NCBI RefSeq assembly: GCF_003865075.1
Contig: NZ_BHWB01000009.1
Span: 124,001-188,000, forward strand
Direction: 5' to 3'
Length of the DNA: 64,000 nt
DNA from: Bacteroides faecalis
Lineage (GTDB): Bacteria; Bacteroidota; Bacteroidia; Bacteroidales; Bacteroidaceae
Translations under genes and position numbers: made by a program
Shown here: piece after piece, positions 15,976-23,989 of the stretch
Layout: every line of letters begins with the position of its first letter
How positions within the stretch are numbered: the stretch's first letter is position 1
The notes under the pieces: model-generated
Databases searched by the model: none
Seen by the model: only the letters and a program-made list of their open reading frames with translations
What the model was told of the DNA's origin: nothing

Positions 15976-16992
15976 ATGAATTTACATTCGGACAAGGAAG
16001 CGTTCAAGGAAATCATCGCACTGGCGGCTGACCATTTCGGCTACGAGCAGTCGCACGTGGAAAAGGATTACTGGGTATCGAAGATACTGCGGGATATTTC
16101 CATGTCCGAATATGCGGATAAGACCTACTTCAAAGGCGGAACTTCACTTTCCAAAGCCTACGGGCTGATAGAACGTTTCTCGGAAGATTTGGACTTGTTC
16201 GTGTTCACGGGTGATAAAGGTGCGTCCAAGCAGGCAGAAAAGACATTGAACAAGAAACTTTCCAAATACATAGCCGAACTCAATAGTGACATATACAAGG
16301 AAGATTTGTCGGAAACGGGCGGTAATTACCGTAAACTGTATTTCTCGTATGACAATGTATTTCAAGGCGTGGGACTGAAAGAACATTTGGAAGTAGAGAT
16401 AAAATCCTGTGACCTGCCGGACAAAAAACTGATGTTCTACCCGGCGGACAAGCGGGTTATCAAACCGATTGTGACCGCCTTTCTTGAAAGCATCGGGCAA
16501 GAGGAACTGATAAGCACCTACGGGCTGGAAAGTTTTGAAACGCAGTGTATCAACCCCCGAAAGACTATCTGCGACAAGGTTTCAAGGCTGGTAAAGCTGT
16601 CTTACAATGAGGATGCAGCCGCACTGTTGGCAAAGCATATCCGTGACGTTTACGACTTGTCGGCACTCTACCACAATCAGGAATATAACGATTACCTACA
16701 TTCGGAAGATTTCTTGGATGCCATGTACCGGGTGACGATAGAGGACGGACTAAATAAAAACTCCCGTTCGCACTTGTCGCTGGCTGATGCACCGATATTC
16801 AAGGATGCCGAAGCGGTCATGGCGTTACCCGAAGTGGCTACGGCGTACACTACCGATTTGAAGAAACTGACTTTCGACAAAAGCAAGATGCCGCCGATAG
16901 GCAAGGCTGTGGAAGCATTGAAGAACCTGCACGAAATATTAGTGCGTTTTGAAGCCTACCGCACCAAAAAGCAAAATGAAGAACAACCGTAA
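15976..16992 (+). CDS. abiEii: AbiEii nucleotidyltransferase toxin
   Basis: This 338-residue protein carries the hallmark FKGGTSLSKAYGLIERFSED motif (about residues 53-72), followed by L-D-L. This is the GS...DxD nucleotidyltransferase signature of AbiEii toxins. The family transfers nucleotides to RNA (tRNA acceptor stems in MenT relatives) and stops growth of infected cells. All motif residues appear intact. It is cotranscribed with abiEi, and a terminator hairpin overlaps its stop codon. Confidence 0.9.
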   Translation: MNLHSDKEAFKEIIALAADHFGYEQSHVEKDYWVSKILRDISMSEYADKTYFKGGTSLSKAYGLIERFSEDLDLFVFTGDKGASKQAEKTLNKKLSKYIAELNSDIYKEDLSETGGNYRKLYFSYDNVFQGVGLKEHLEVEIKSCDLPDKKLMFYPADKRVIKPIVTAFLESIGQEELISTYGLESFETQCINPRKTICDKVSRLVKLSYNEDAAALLAKHIRDVYDLSALYHNQEYNDYLHSEDFLDAMYRVTIEDGLNKNSRSHLSLADAPIFKDAEAVMALPEVATAYTTDLKKLTFDKSKMPPIGKAVEALKNLHEILVRFEAYRTKKQNEEQP

Positions 16993-17012
16993 AGCTACAT
17001 CGGCTGTTCTTC
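16978..17012. terminator. convergent terminator between abiEii and mobC
   Basis: GAAGAACAACCG/CGGCTGTTCTTC with one mismatch, loop of 11 nt. The stop codon of abiEii lies inside the loop. Confidence 0.65.
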
Positions 17013-17035
17013 ACTCCATACATTATTATATATAG

Positions 17036-19045
17036 CTATTCTTCCTCCTTAATCAAGTGGCATAACTCCGGGTCGTTCTTAATCCGGGTTATCTCGTCCT
17101 CGACTATCTGCCTGACTTCCTGACGGATGCGGTCATAGTTGGCTTGTATCTCCTCCTGCATCCGGTCGTTGCCGTCCTTGTCGGTGAAGTCGATAATCTG
17201 CGGCAACTTCACGTAATGGGCGGTTTCCCGCTTCACCTTTTCGTTGTCCACCACGATTTCGCAGTGGAAAATCTTCTGCTCTATCCGTTCATCGAAGTTG
17301 TCCGCCACAGCACCCACGAACATACCTTGCGTGAGGTTGGATATTTTGCTGGCGGGTATCAGGCTGTCCATTTGGGTGCTTATCGAGGTGGATTTTTCCC
17401 GTTGGTTTATCGTCATGCTCTGCCGTTTCTGCAACACCTTTCCGAAACGCTCGGAAAGGATTTTCGCCGTTTCACCGACTACTTGACCGCTGAACACGTT
17501 ACCCACAGTATTTTGGATAACCCGGCTTTCCTTGTCCCCGTAATCACGGGTAAGCTGGCTGTAATCCTGAAAGCCTAACAGAACCGCAACCTTGTTGCTT
17601 CGGGCGGTGGCAATCAAATTATCCAACCCCCGAAAATATATAGTTGGTAATTCATCTATTATCACCGAACTTTTAAGCTGACCTTTCTTGTTTATCAGCT
17701 TCACGATACGGGAATTATATAATCCCAGTGCTGCCGAGTAGATATTTTGGCGGTCAGGATTGTTGCCGACAACCAGTATTTTAGGCTCTTTCGGGTTGTT
17801 GATGTCAAGTGAAAAATCATCGCCCGTCATTACCCAGTAAAGGGCGGGTGAAATCATCCTTGAAAGCGGGATTTTTGCACTGGCAATCTGCCCCTGCAAC
17901 TGTTCAACTGCCGAACTTTCCCAAGCGTCCACGAACGGGGAAAGGTAATTTTCCAGTTCGGGATAACTGCGCAAAATCGTGAATACATCAGCGTATTTCT
18001 TGTTCAACAGTTCTATGGCATGGGGAAACGTGCAATACCTGCCGCCTTGATAGATGCGCAAATACCAAATAATGGCTGCAAGCAGGATAATCGGGCTTTC
18101 CACGAAGAAGTCGCCCTGCTTGCTTATCCAGCTTCGATTGAGGTTAAGCATAATCGTGTAGCTGGCTTCATAAGCATCCGCAATGTCCGACATGAAGCTG
18201 GCGTTTATAGGGTTACATCGGTGGCTCTTGCGTGGGTCGTCAAAGTTGATAACGTAAAATTTCGGCTTGACCTTGTAGCCGTCCAAGTGGTTAAGCAAAT
18301 GATTGTAAGCGATTTCCGAAAGGTCAGGAAACTTATAATCATACAGGTAGAGCGCAAAACCTTTCTCGATTTGCTGTTTTATGTAATTATTTACTACTGC
18401 GTATGACTTCCCGCTGCCCGGCGTTCCTAACACGATGCTCGCACGAAAAACGTTTACAACGTTAATATAGCCATTGTTCCACTTCTTCTTATAGTAGAAC
18501 CGGGTAGGCAGATTTACAGAATACTCGTTCTCGATAAGCCTTGTTTCCTGCTGGAAACTTTCGTTCTCGGTATTAAAGACATCATCCATGAGGTTGTTTT
18601 TCAATAACCGGGACATCCACGTACCCGCCATGAGCATACAGATATAGCCCGCCGACAGCGTGGCGATATAAAACACAGTGTCCGCCGTATGTGGCAGCGG
18701 AAGTTCCAGCAGCCACCAGTTCAGGAAAAACAACACGACACCCGCCGCAAGGCTGCAATGTATCTTCGCCCACGTTATCTTTTCCTCTTTCACGCCCTTA
18801 GTGCCGATACACGACAGGGCGAGGAACACCACCGAAAATAGTTTTGTCCATAAGATAGACGAGAACAGCCCGGTGGTGCGCTGGAAGTTCCACAGTATCT
18901 TGTCTATCACCTCAAACGTCACTCCCCATTCTTTCAGGGTGGAGTAACAGAACCAGTACACGTTTATTCCCACGAATAGAATACTGACAGCCCGCATAAA
19001 GTCCATGACCCTTGCAAGCCCTCTCAAATCATCTTCCTGTTGCAT
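17036..19045 (-). CDS. mobC: type IV coupling protein MobC (TraG/VirD4-like, YWFCY domain)
   Basis: This 669-residue T4SS coupling ATPase hands the relaxase-DNA complex to the mating channel. The N-terminal domain has the diagnostic V-Y-W-F-C-Y motif near residue 27 and several membrane segments (about 15-35, 60-80, 92-112, 118-140). The cytoplasmic ATPase has Walker A VLGTPGSGKSYAVVNN (about 203-218) and Walker B S-S-V-I-I-D-E-L-P (about 470). The C-terminus is acidic. It is last in the mobA-mobB-mobC operon, 18 nt after mobB. Intact and of usual length. Confidence 0.95.
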   Translation of the reverse strand: MQQEDDLRGLARVMDFMRAVSILFVGINVYWFCYSTLKEWGVTFEVIDKILWNFQRTTGLFSSILWTKLFSVVFLALSCIGTKGVKEEKITWAKIHCSLAAGVVLFFLNWWLLELPLPHTADTVFYIATLSAGYICMLMAGTWMSRLLKNNLMDDVFNTENESFQQETRLIENEYSVNLPTRFYYKKKWNNGYINVVNVFRASIVLGTPGSGKSYAVVNNYIKQQIEKGFALYLYDYKFPDLSEIAYNHLLNHLDGYKVKPKFYVINFDDPRKSHRCNPINASFMSDIADAYEASYTIMLNLNRSWISKQGDFFVESPIILLAAIIWYLRIYQGGRYCTFPHAIELLNKKYADVFTILRSYPELENYLSPFVDAWESSAVEQLQGQIASAKIPLSRMISPALYWVMTGDDFSLDINNPKEPKILVVGNNPDRQNIYSAALGLYNSRIVKLINKKGQLKSSVIIDELPTIYFRGLDNLIATARSNKVAVLLGFQDYSQLTRDYGDKESRVIQNTVGNVFSGQVVGETAKILSERFGKVLQKRQSMTINQREKSTSISTQMDSLIPASKISNLTQGMFVGAVADNFDERIEQKIFHCEIVVDNEKVKRETAHYVKLPQIIDFTDKDGNDRMQEEIQANYDRIRQEVRQIVEDEITRIKNDPELCHLIKEEE

Positions 19046-19063
19046 GATTGTAATGTTTTTAAG

Positions 19064-20332
19064 TTAGTTGATGCGCCTTGTGCGCTTCTTTTTCTTCTTT
19101 CTCTTTTGGCGGTCGGTGTCCTGCGGCTCGTCACCGCCTGATGCACCGCCGCCCAGCAAACCGCCGAAAGCACCCAGCACGGAAGCCATGCCCGAAACGA
19201 TGTCGGCTTTCGGCGTGAAGCCCGGCTGTTCCTGATGCGTGGGCTGGTCTTGCTGCGGTGCTGCCACTTCGGACTGGTGTATCTTTCCGGTTTCGCCCGA
19301 AAAACGTTCGTTGAACACGTTCGCCGAATACTCCTTACCCAAGCGTGAACCGTTCAGCACCACCCGGCTGTCGTGGTCGATGAACGTAACGCCATAGATG
19401 CGCCCGTTGTCGTTCTGACGGAATACCACATCAATGCCCTGCTTCTTTAGCTGTCGTTCCAGTTCCTTGCGGCTGCGGGCGGTCTGCATGGCAGTGGCTA
19501 CAATCTTCCGGGTGCGCTCTTTCAGTTTCCCGTTCTTAATTGCTTCGCCCGATTTCTCCATTCTGCGCTGCACCGCTTCATAACCTACCGACTTGCCGAT
19601 GCGGGAAGCCTTTACCGGGTTGCCCACCTTTTCGCCCTTGTCGTTCATGGCGGAATAGACAATGCCCTGATAGGGCTTGCCGTTTATCTCGCCTTTGACT
19701 TCCTCGGCGCACACGTTGTAAGCGGCAAGCAAAGCCTTGTACTCCCCGAACGACTGGAAGCGGTAGCCATAGCAAGCCGCTTTCACGGTGTTGCCGATTT
19801 GGTGCTTCACGTCCCCGGCGGCATAGTCCACCTTTTTAAGTTCGGGGCGTTCGGCACGTTCCTTTCGTTCTGCCGGGTGCAGGTTGTATTTCTGCTCCAG
19901 TTCACGGGTGATTTGCTTGCTGCGCCGATGCTCGAACTTGTCATTCAGCGGCTTGCCGTTCTCGTCCACCCGCAACCCCACGATGTGGATATGGTGGCGG
20001 TCGATGTCGGTATGCTTGTACACCAGATAAGGCTGGTCGCCATAGCCCAACTTCCGCATATACTCTTTGGCGATGTCGGAAAGCTGCCGGTCGGTCAGCA
20101 CGTCTTCCGGGTGCGGGTTTATGGAAATATGAAGTATCGGCTTCTTGGTGGATAGCTGGACGGGCATCTGCATTTCAAAGCTGCGCATACACTCGCCGAT
20201 AGAGAAATTCCCGTCCTCGCCCAACAGCATCCGGTTGGAGAAAAGCACCTTTGCTTCCCCGCTGTCCACCTTGTTTTGGTTGTATGCCAGTGCGCCGAAC
20301 ATATTGCCGCCCGTGCTTATTTTGGCAACCAT
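19064..20332 (-). CDS. mobB: relaxase / mobilization nuclease MobB
   Basis: This 422-residue relaxase nicks oriT and pilots the transferred strand. The N-terminus M-V-A-K-I-S-T-G-G-N with G-A-L-A-Y-N-Q-N-K-V is typical of Bacteroides MobB. The metal-binding three-histidine motif HTDIDRHHIHIV is intact (about residue 115-126). The C-terminal 60 residues are proline/glutamine- and lysine/arginine-rich and end in KKKKKKRTRRIN. The start at 20332 was preferred over one four codons upstream because homologues begin MVAKI. The start overlaps the 3' end of mobA by 16 nt, so translation is coupled. Confidence 0.95.
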   Translation of the reverse strand: MVAKISTGGNMFGALAYNQNKVDSGEAKVLFSNRMLLGEDGNFSIGECMRSFEMQMPVQLSTKKPILHISINPHPEDVLTDRQLSDIAKEYMRKLGYGDQPYLVYKHTDIDRHHIHIVGLRVDENGKPLNDKFEHRRSKQITRELEQKYNLHPAERKERAERPELKKVDYAAGDVKHQIGNTVKAACYGYRFQSFGEYKALLAAYNVCAEEVKGEINGKPYQGIVYSAMNDKGEKVGNPVKASRIGKSVGYEAVQRRMEKSGEAIKNGKLKERTRKIVATAMQTARSRKELERQLKKQGIDVVFRQNDNGRIYGVTFIDHDSRVVLNGSRLGKEYSANVFNERFSGETGKIHQSEVAAPQQDQPTHQEQPGFTPKADIVSGMASVLGAFGGLLGGGASGGDEPQDTDRQKRKKKKKRTRRIN

Positions 20333-20739
20333 AGTTCCCTGCACTCGTTTGTCAGGTCGATAACCTGACGGTTCAACACAGCCAGTTCGGTGGTCGCTTT
20401 CTCCAGTTTATAGAGAAAAGCCAGTGCCTTTTTCTCCGAAAAGTTACTATTCAGAGCCTTTACCACTTGGTTGTAATTGACCGCAACCGCCCGGAACTGG
20501 GCATAAAATTCGGTCAGCCGGGCGCAATATTCTACTGCCGATTTGTCCACTTTCACCACCCGGAACGGCTCGCCGAACAGCCGGGCGGCGATGAAACGGG
20601 ACTTGCTCGTGACGCCCGACTGCTCCCATTGCGAGAGGAAGCGGGCATTCTCCCGGTCGTTCAGGTAAAGGACATGGCGATGCTTCGCCGGGTCTGCGAG
20701 GGCGGGGCGACCGCCCTTGTTGGTTCTTCTTGTTTCCAT
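20317..20739 (-). CDS. mobA: mobilization accessory protein MobA (relaxosome, RHH-like)
   Basis: This 140-residue relaxosome protein binds oriT and recruits the relaxase. The N-terminal R-T-N-K-G-G-R-P segment and the following R-E-N-A-R-F-L region form a ribbon-helix-helix-like DNA-binding domain. The helical C-terminal half (N-Y-N-Q-V-V-K-A-L-N) is the conserved relaxosome signature. It is first in the mob operon, directly next to the proposed oriT. Confidence 0.9.
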   Translation of the reverse strand: METRRTNKGGRPALADPAKHRHVLYLNDRENARFLSQWEQSGVTSKSRFIAARLFGEPFRVVKVDKSAVEYCARLTEFYAQFRAVAVNYNQVVKALNSNFSEKKALAFLYKLEKATTELAVLNRQVIDLTNECRELWLPK

Positions 20740-21060
20740 GCTTCTTTGGATTAAAAAATTACGACTTCGGAGTGATTTTTACCCCCGACAGGGGCAAGGC
20801 GTTTTCAGGCACGGAAAACGGTTCTATGTGCCATAGAACACACCTTGCTATTTTCTGACGAAAATCGAAATCCGTCACGGACGGATTGGGGTTAGCGTGG
20901 AACGGTAAGCCCAGCCATTCACCAGCCCTGTTTTACACCTGCGCCCCCTGCGGTTCGTTACTCCGCTGCAAAGTAACGGTGATTTATAATGCTGTAAAAT
21001 AGGTGGTTGGTGGACAAAACGGGACAGCGCAGGACAAATCGGGACAAGGTTTTCAGGGGA
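20740..21060. other. likely oriT region
   Basis: This non-coding stretch lies between the divergent mobA and traA genes, the usual oriT place in CTnDOT-type elements. Short inverted repeats are visible: TCCGTCA/TGACGGA-like around 20870-20885, GTTACTCCGCTGCAAAGTAAC around 20957-20977, and direct TTTGTCC/GGACAAA-type motifs near 21015-21045. The nick site cannot be placed from sequence alone. Confidence 0.5.
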
Positions 21061-21079
21061 CGTTTTTTCTCCCTTTTTT

Positions 21080-21268
21080 TGCATCGGATTTCAATATTGA
21101 AAGCAAGATTGAAAGAAATATTCCAATCAGGAAAGAATGATTGAAAGCAGGATTTCAATAAAACATGATTGCAGGATTTCAATATTTCAAGAAAGAATGA
21201 AAGCAGGAAAACAAGATTGAAATAAAACAGTCTTTCAATATTTCAAGATTGCAACATGGAAAGAATGA
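21080..21268. repeat. iteron-like GATTGAAAG/ATTTCAATA repeats before traA
   Basis: In about 180 nt the words GATTGAAA, GATTTCAA, TTTCAATATT and AAGAATGA recur many times, partly as inverted copies (TTTCAATATTGAAA at 21088-21101; CAATATTTCAAG twice). Spacing is irregular, so this is not a CRISPR. It is probably a protein-binding cluster controlling traA or adjoining oriT. Confidence 0.55.
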
Positions 21269-21319
21269 ATGATTGAAAGCAATAAACAAATCTATCAACC
21301 AATAATGAACGGAAGCAAT

Positions 21320-22087
21320 ATGGAAAACGAGAAAACACCCCTTTATGTCGCCTTTTCCACCCAAAAGGGCGGGGTCGGCAAAACCACCTTTACCGTGCTG
21401 GCGGCGAGTTACCTCTACTACCTCAAAGGCTACGATGTGGCGGTGGTCGATTGCGACTACCCGCAACACTCCATTGCCGGGATGCGAAAGCGGGATGCCG
21501 AGCAGGTCGGGGCGGATGAAGATTACAAGCGAATGGCGTATGAGCAGTTCACCCGGCTGGGGAAGAAAGCCTACCCGGTATTGTGCAGTTCACCTGAAAA
21601 GGCGATTGCAACGGCTGACGAACATATAGCCGCCGGACACGTGCCGGATATAGTGTTTTTCGACCTGCCCGGCACGGTGAACAGCGAGGGCGTGATAAAC
21701 TCCCTTGCGGGCATGGACTACATTTTCACCCCCATTTCAGCCGACAAGGTGGTGCTGGAAAGCAGCCTGTCGTTCGCAATGGCTATCCAAAAGCTATTGG
21801 TGAGGAATGAAGCCTGCCGACTTGCCGGGCTGTACCTCTTTTGGAACATGGTGGACGGTAGGGAGAAAACAGACCTTTACACCGCCTACGACAAGACCAT
21901 TAAGGAACTGGAACTGCCGCTGATGAAAACCTTTATCCCCGATACCAAACGCTACAAAAAGGAACTGGTGGCGGATAAAAAGGCGGTGTTCCGCTCCACG
22001 CTCTTTCCCGCCAGCCGCCCGTTGGTAAGGGGAAGCAACTTGGAAGAACTGATAACCGAAATAGTGTACTACATCAAATTAAAATGA
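21320..22087 (+). CDS. traA: conjugal transfer protein TraA (ParA-like ATPase)
   Basis: This 255-residue ParA/MinD-type ATPase is first in the tra operon. The deviant Walker A KGGVGKTT lies at about residues 16-23, and the second motif V-V-D-C-D-Y-P-Q lies near residue 47. Family members position complexes with ATP-driven dimers, but the role of TraA in mating is not established. The ATG at 21320 was chosen because upstream in-frame ATGs run into the repeat cluster. traB begins 1 nt after its stop. Confidence 0.9.
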   Translation: MENEKTPLYVAFSTQKGGVGKTTFTVLAASYLYYLKGYDVAVVDCDYPQHSIAGMRKRDAEQVGADEDYKRMAYEQFTRLGKKAYPVLCSSPEKAIATADEHIAAGHVPDIVFFDLPGTVNSEGVINSLAGMDYIFTPISADKVVLESSLSFAMAIQKLLVRNEACRLAGLYLFWNMVDGREKTDLYTAYDKTIKELELPLMKTFIPDTKRYKKELVADKKAVFRSTLFPASRPLVRGSNLEELITEIVYYIKLK

Positions 22088-22088
22088 T

Positions 22089-22517
22089 ATGGCAAAGCAA
22101 AGCGGCGGGATGCCGAAGATAGACGAGGATTTTATGCGGGAACTTATCTCGCAGGGTGTACCCGCCAAGCGGGAGAGCCAGCCGGATGATGAACCGCAGC
22201 CCGGCAGCGAAACGGAAACCGCCCACGAGGGACGGCAGGCTGAAACAGTGCAAGTAGAGAAACCGACACCCCGCAAGCGCAAGGGCGGTTCGGGCGACTA
22301 CCGGGAAACCTACTTTCAGAAAGTGGAACTGGCAGACCGACAGCCCTTGTACGTGAGCCGAACCACGCATGAGAAGCTGATGCGTATCGTGACGGTGATA
22401 GGCGGGCGAAAGGTGACGGTAAGCAGCTACGTGGAAAACATTCTGCTGCGCCACTTCGAGCAGTACCAAGACGAGATAAACACCCTGTACGAAAGCCACT
22501 TCCAAAAGCCTGTCTGA
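22089..22517 (+). CDS. traB: conjugal transfer protein TraB (DUF3408)
   Basis: This 142-residue protein has a proline/glutamate-rich N-terminal 60 residues, then the DUF3408 domain (about 75-138) with L-Y-V-S-R-T-T-H-E-K-L and S-S-Y-V-E-N-I-L-L-R-H-F. The domain resembles a ribbon-helix-helix DNA-binding fold. The order TraA-TraB is the standard arrangement. It may act as a ParB-like partner of TraA (inference). Confidence 0.85.
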   Translation: MAKQSGGMPKIDEDFMRELISQGVPAKRESQPDDEPQPGSETETAHEGRQAETVQVEKPTPRKRKGGSGDYRETYFQKVELADRQPLYVSRTTHEKLMRIVTVIGGRKVTVSSYVENILLRHFEQYQDEINTLYESHFQKPV

Positions 22518-22519
22518 CT

Positions 22520-23149
22520 ATGGTAATCTATTGCATACTTACCGGGCTTTTGGTGTACTACATCGCCCTGTGGCTGTGGTATCGCTACACGGACAGCCGG
22601 ACATCACCGGGCAAAACGGATGATGCGCCGCTTCCACGAAACGGGGTTTCAGGCTACACGCTGATAGGTGAAAGCCGATACAAGAGCGGACAATTTCAGA
22701 CAGCGCAGGACAAATCGGGACACCTCCCGCAAGCGGCTGAAAATGATACTATTTTTGCGCCGCAGGCTGACGGACTGCCGGAAGAAACGCCCGGTTACGA
22801 GAATGACGAACCCGACTACGAGGACGAGGAAATAGCCGGGTACATGGACGGTGACGATGATACCGGGCGGGCTACGGGCGTGAGCTTTGACGAACTGGGC
22901 GAAGCGGTACGCACGGCGAACGCCGACAACCCCACCGAAACGGAACAGCGGCAAGCCGCCGGGACACTGGCAAGGATTGAGGGGACGAACCTCTACGATG
23001 CGGTGGTGGAGAACATCAACGGCGGGCTGGCAAAGGTGGCGGAACTGCTGGGACGCAACGAAGCGGAACTGGCTGCGGCTGCTGTCCCTGCCGAAGCTGG
23101 CAATAAAAGCAAGGAACACGAAGCGTTCGACATGAACGATTTCCTATAA
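22520..23149 (+). CDS. traD: conjugal transfer protein TraD-like, acidic
   Basis: This 209-residue protein has one N-terminal membrane segment (residues 3-20), a long acidic, low-complexity linker (about 75-125), and a conserved helical C-terminus (A-V-V-E-N-I-N-G-G-L-A-K-V-A-E-L-L-G-R). It ends in D-M-N-D-F-L. It is assigned as TraD by position and these features. Function is unknown. A 170-nt gap to traE follows and holds the recurring TAAAATTTCAA leader motif (23246). Confidence 0.7.
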   Translation: MVIYCILTGLLVYYIALWLWYRYTDSRTSPGKTDDAPLPRNGVSGYTLIGESRYKSGQFQTAQDKSGHLPQAAENDTIFAPQADGLPEETPGYENDEPDYEDEEIAGYMDGDDDTGRATGVSFDELGEAVRTANADNPTETEQRQAAGTLARIEGTNLYDAVVENINGGLAKVAELLGRNEAELAAAAVPAEAGNKSKEHEAFDMNDFL

Positions 23150-23319
23150 TATAATAATGTATAAGCCTGACAGCATGAAACAGCGTGATTACGGTTGATT
23201 GGCAACCTGAAAACCAAACAGACAAACGGGACTATCCCCGACCACTAAAATTTCAAATTATTCACCAGCCGGGAAAGGCGGACTATCCACCCGCCGCCCG
23301 GCATTAAAAACAAATCACA

Positions 23320-23616
23320 ATGAGAAAGAAAATCTTCTTGTCGGCGGCTATACTTGCCGCCGTGGTAAGTGCCTACGCACAAGGAAACGGGCAGGCGGGC
23401 ATCACCGAAGCCACGAACCTAATCACCGGGTATTTCGACCCCGGAACAAAACTGGTGTACGCAATCGGGGCGGTCTGCGGCTTGATTGGCGGGGTAAAAG
23501 TATATAACAAGTTTTCAAGCGGCGACCCCGACACCTCAAAGACCGCCGCCAGTTGGTTCGGGGCGTGCATCTTCCTGATTGTAGCCGCCACTATCCTGCG
23601 CTCGTTCTTCCTCTAA
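23320..23616 (+). CDS. traE: conjugal transfer protein TraE (DUF4134)
   Basis: This 98-residue small membrane protein resembles VirB2/VirB3-type components. It has a cleavable signal (residues 1-21) and two hydrophobic segments (about 45-62, 78-97) separated by a basic D-P-D-T-S-K loop. It is the probable pilin-like or inner-membrane subunit of the mating apparatus, and usual length for the family. Confidence 0.9.
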   Translation: MRKKIFLSAAILAAVVSAYAQGNGQAGITEATNLITGYFDPGTKLVYAIGAVCGLIGGVKVYNKFSSGDPDTSKTAASWFGACIFLIVAATILRSFFL

Positions 23617-23626
23617 ACCTGCGGCT

Positions 23627-23989
23627 ATGTCTGACGAGTTGTTGAGGGCTAAGCCCGAAAAATATCAGGTAAACAGGGGTATCGGGAAGCCCGTGGAGTT
23701 CAAGGGGCTGAAAAGCCAGTACCTCTTTATCTTTTGCGGCGGCTTGCTCGCCGTCTTCGTGGTGTTCATCGTCCTGTTCATGGCGGGCGTGAACCAGTGG
23801 CTATGTATCGGTTTCATCGTGTCGGCTTCGCTGCTGCTCGTGTGGCAGACGTTCCGGCTCAACGCCAAGTACGGCACGCACGGGCTGATGAAAGCCGCCG
23901 CACGCAAACGGCATCCACGCTTCATTATCAGCCGAAAGGCGATACCCCGATTATTCACCTACAAAAAAAGAAAGGAAGAAAGACCATGA
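23627..23989 (+). CDS. traF: conjugal transfer protein TraF (DUF4133)
   Basis: This 120-residue VirB3-like inner-membrane protein has two adjacent hydrophobic segments (about 34-55 and 60-78) between a charged N-terminus (Y-Q-V-N-R-G-I-G-K-P-V-E-F-K-G-L) and a basic tail. Its stop overlaps the traG start as ATGA, so TraF and the TraG ATPase are coupled, as VirB3 and VirB4 are in other T4SS. Confidence 0.9.
   Translation: MSDELLRAKPEKYQVNRGIGKPVEFKGLKSQYLFIFCGGLLAVFVVFIVLFMAGVNQWLCIGFIVSASLLLVWQTFRLNAKYGTHGLMKAAARKRHPRFIISRKAIPRLFTYKKRKEERP

Noticed and set aside
21080..21268. Possible CRISPR array before traA
   Set aside because: Repeat words are 8-10 nt with irregular spacing and mixed orientation; no constant repeat-spacer unit and no cas genes.
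23734..23985. Longer start for the TraG ATPase
   Set aside because: The extension overlaps traF entirely. TraF/TraG overlap as ATGA at 23986, which is the typical coupled arrangement.
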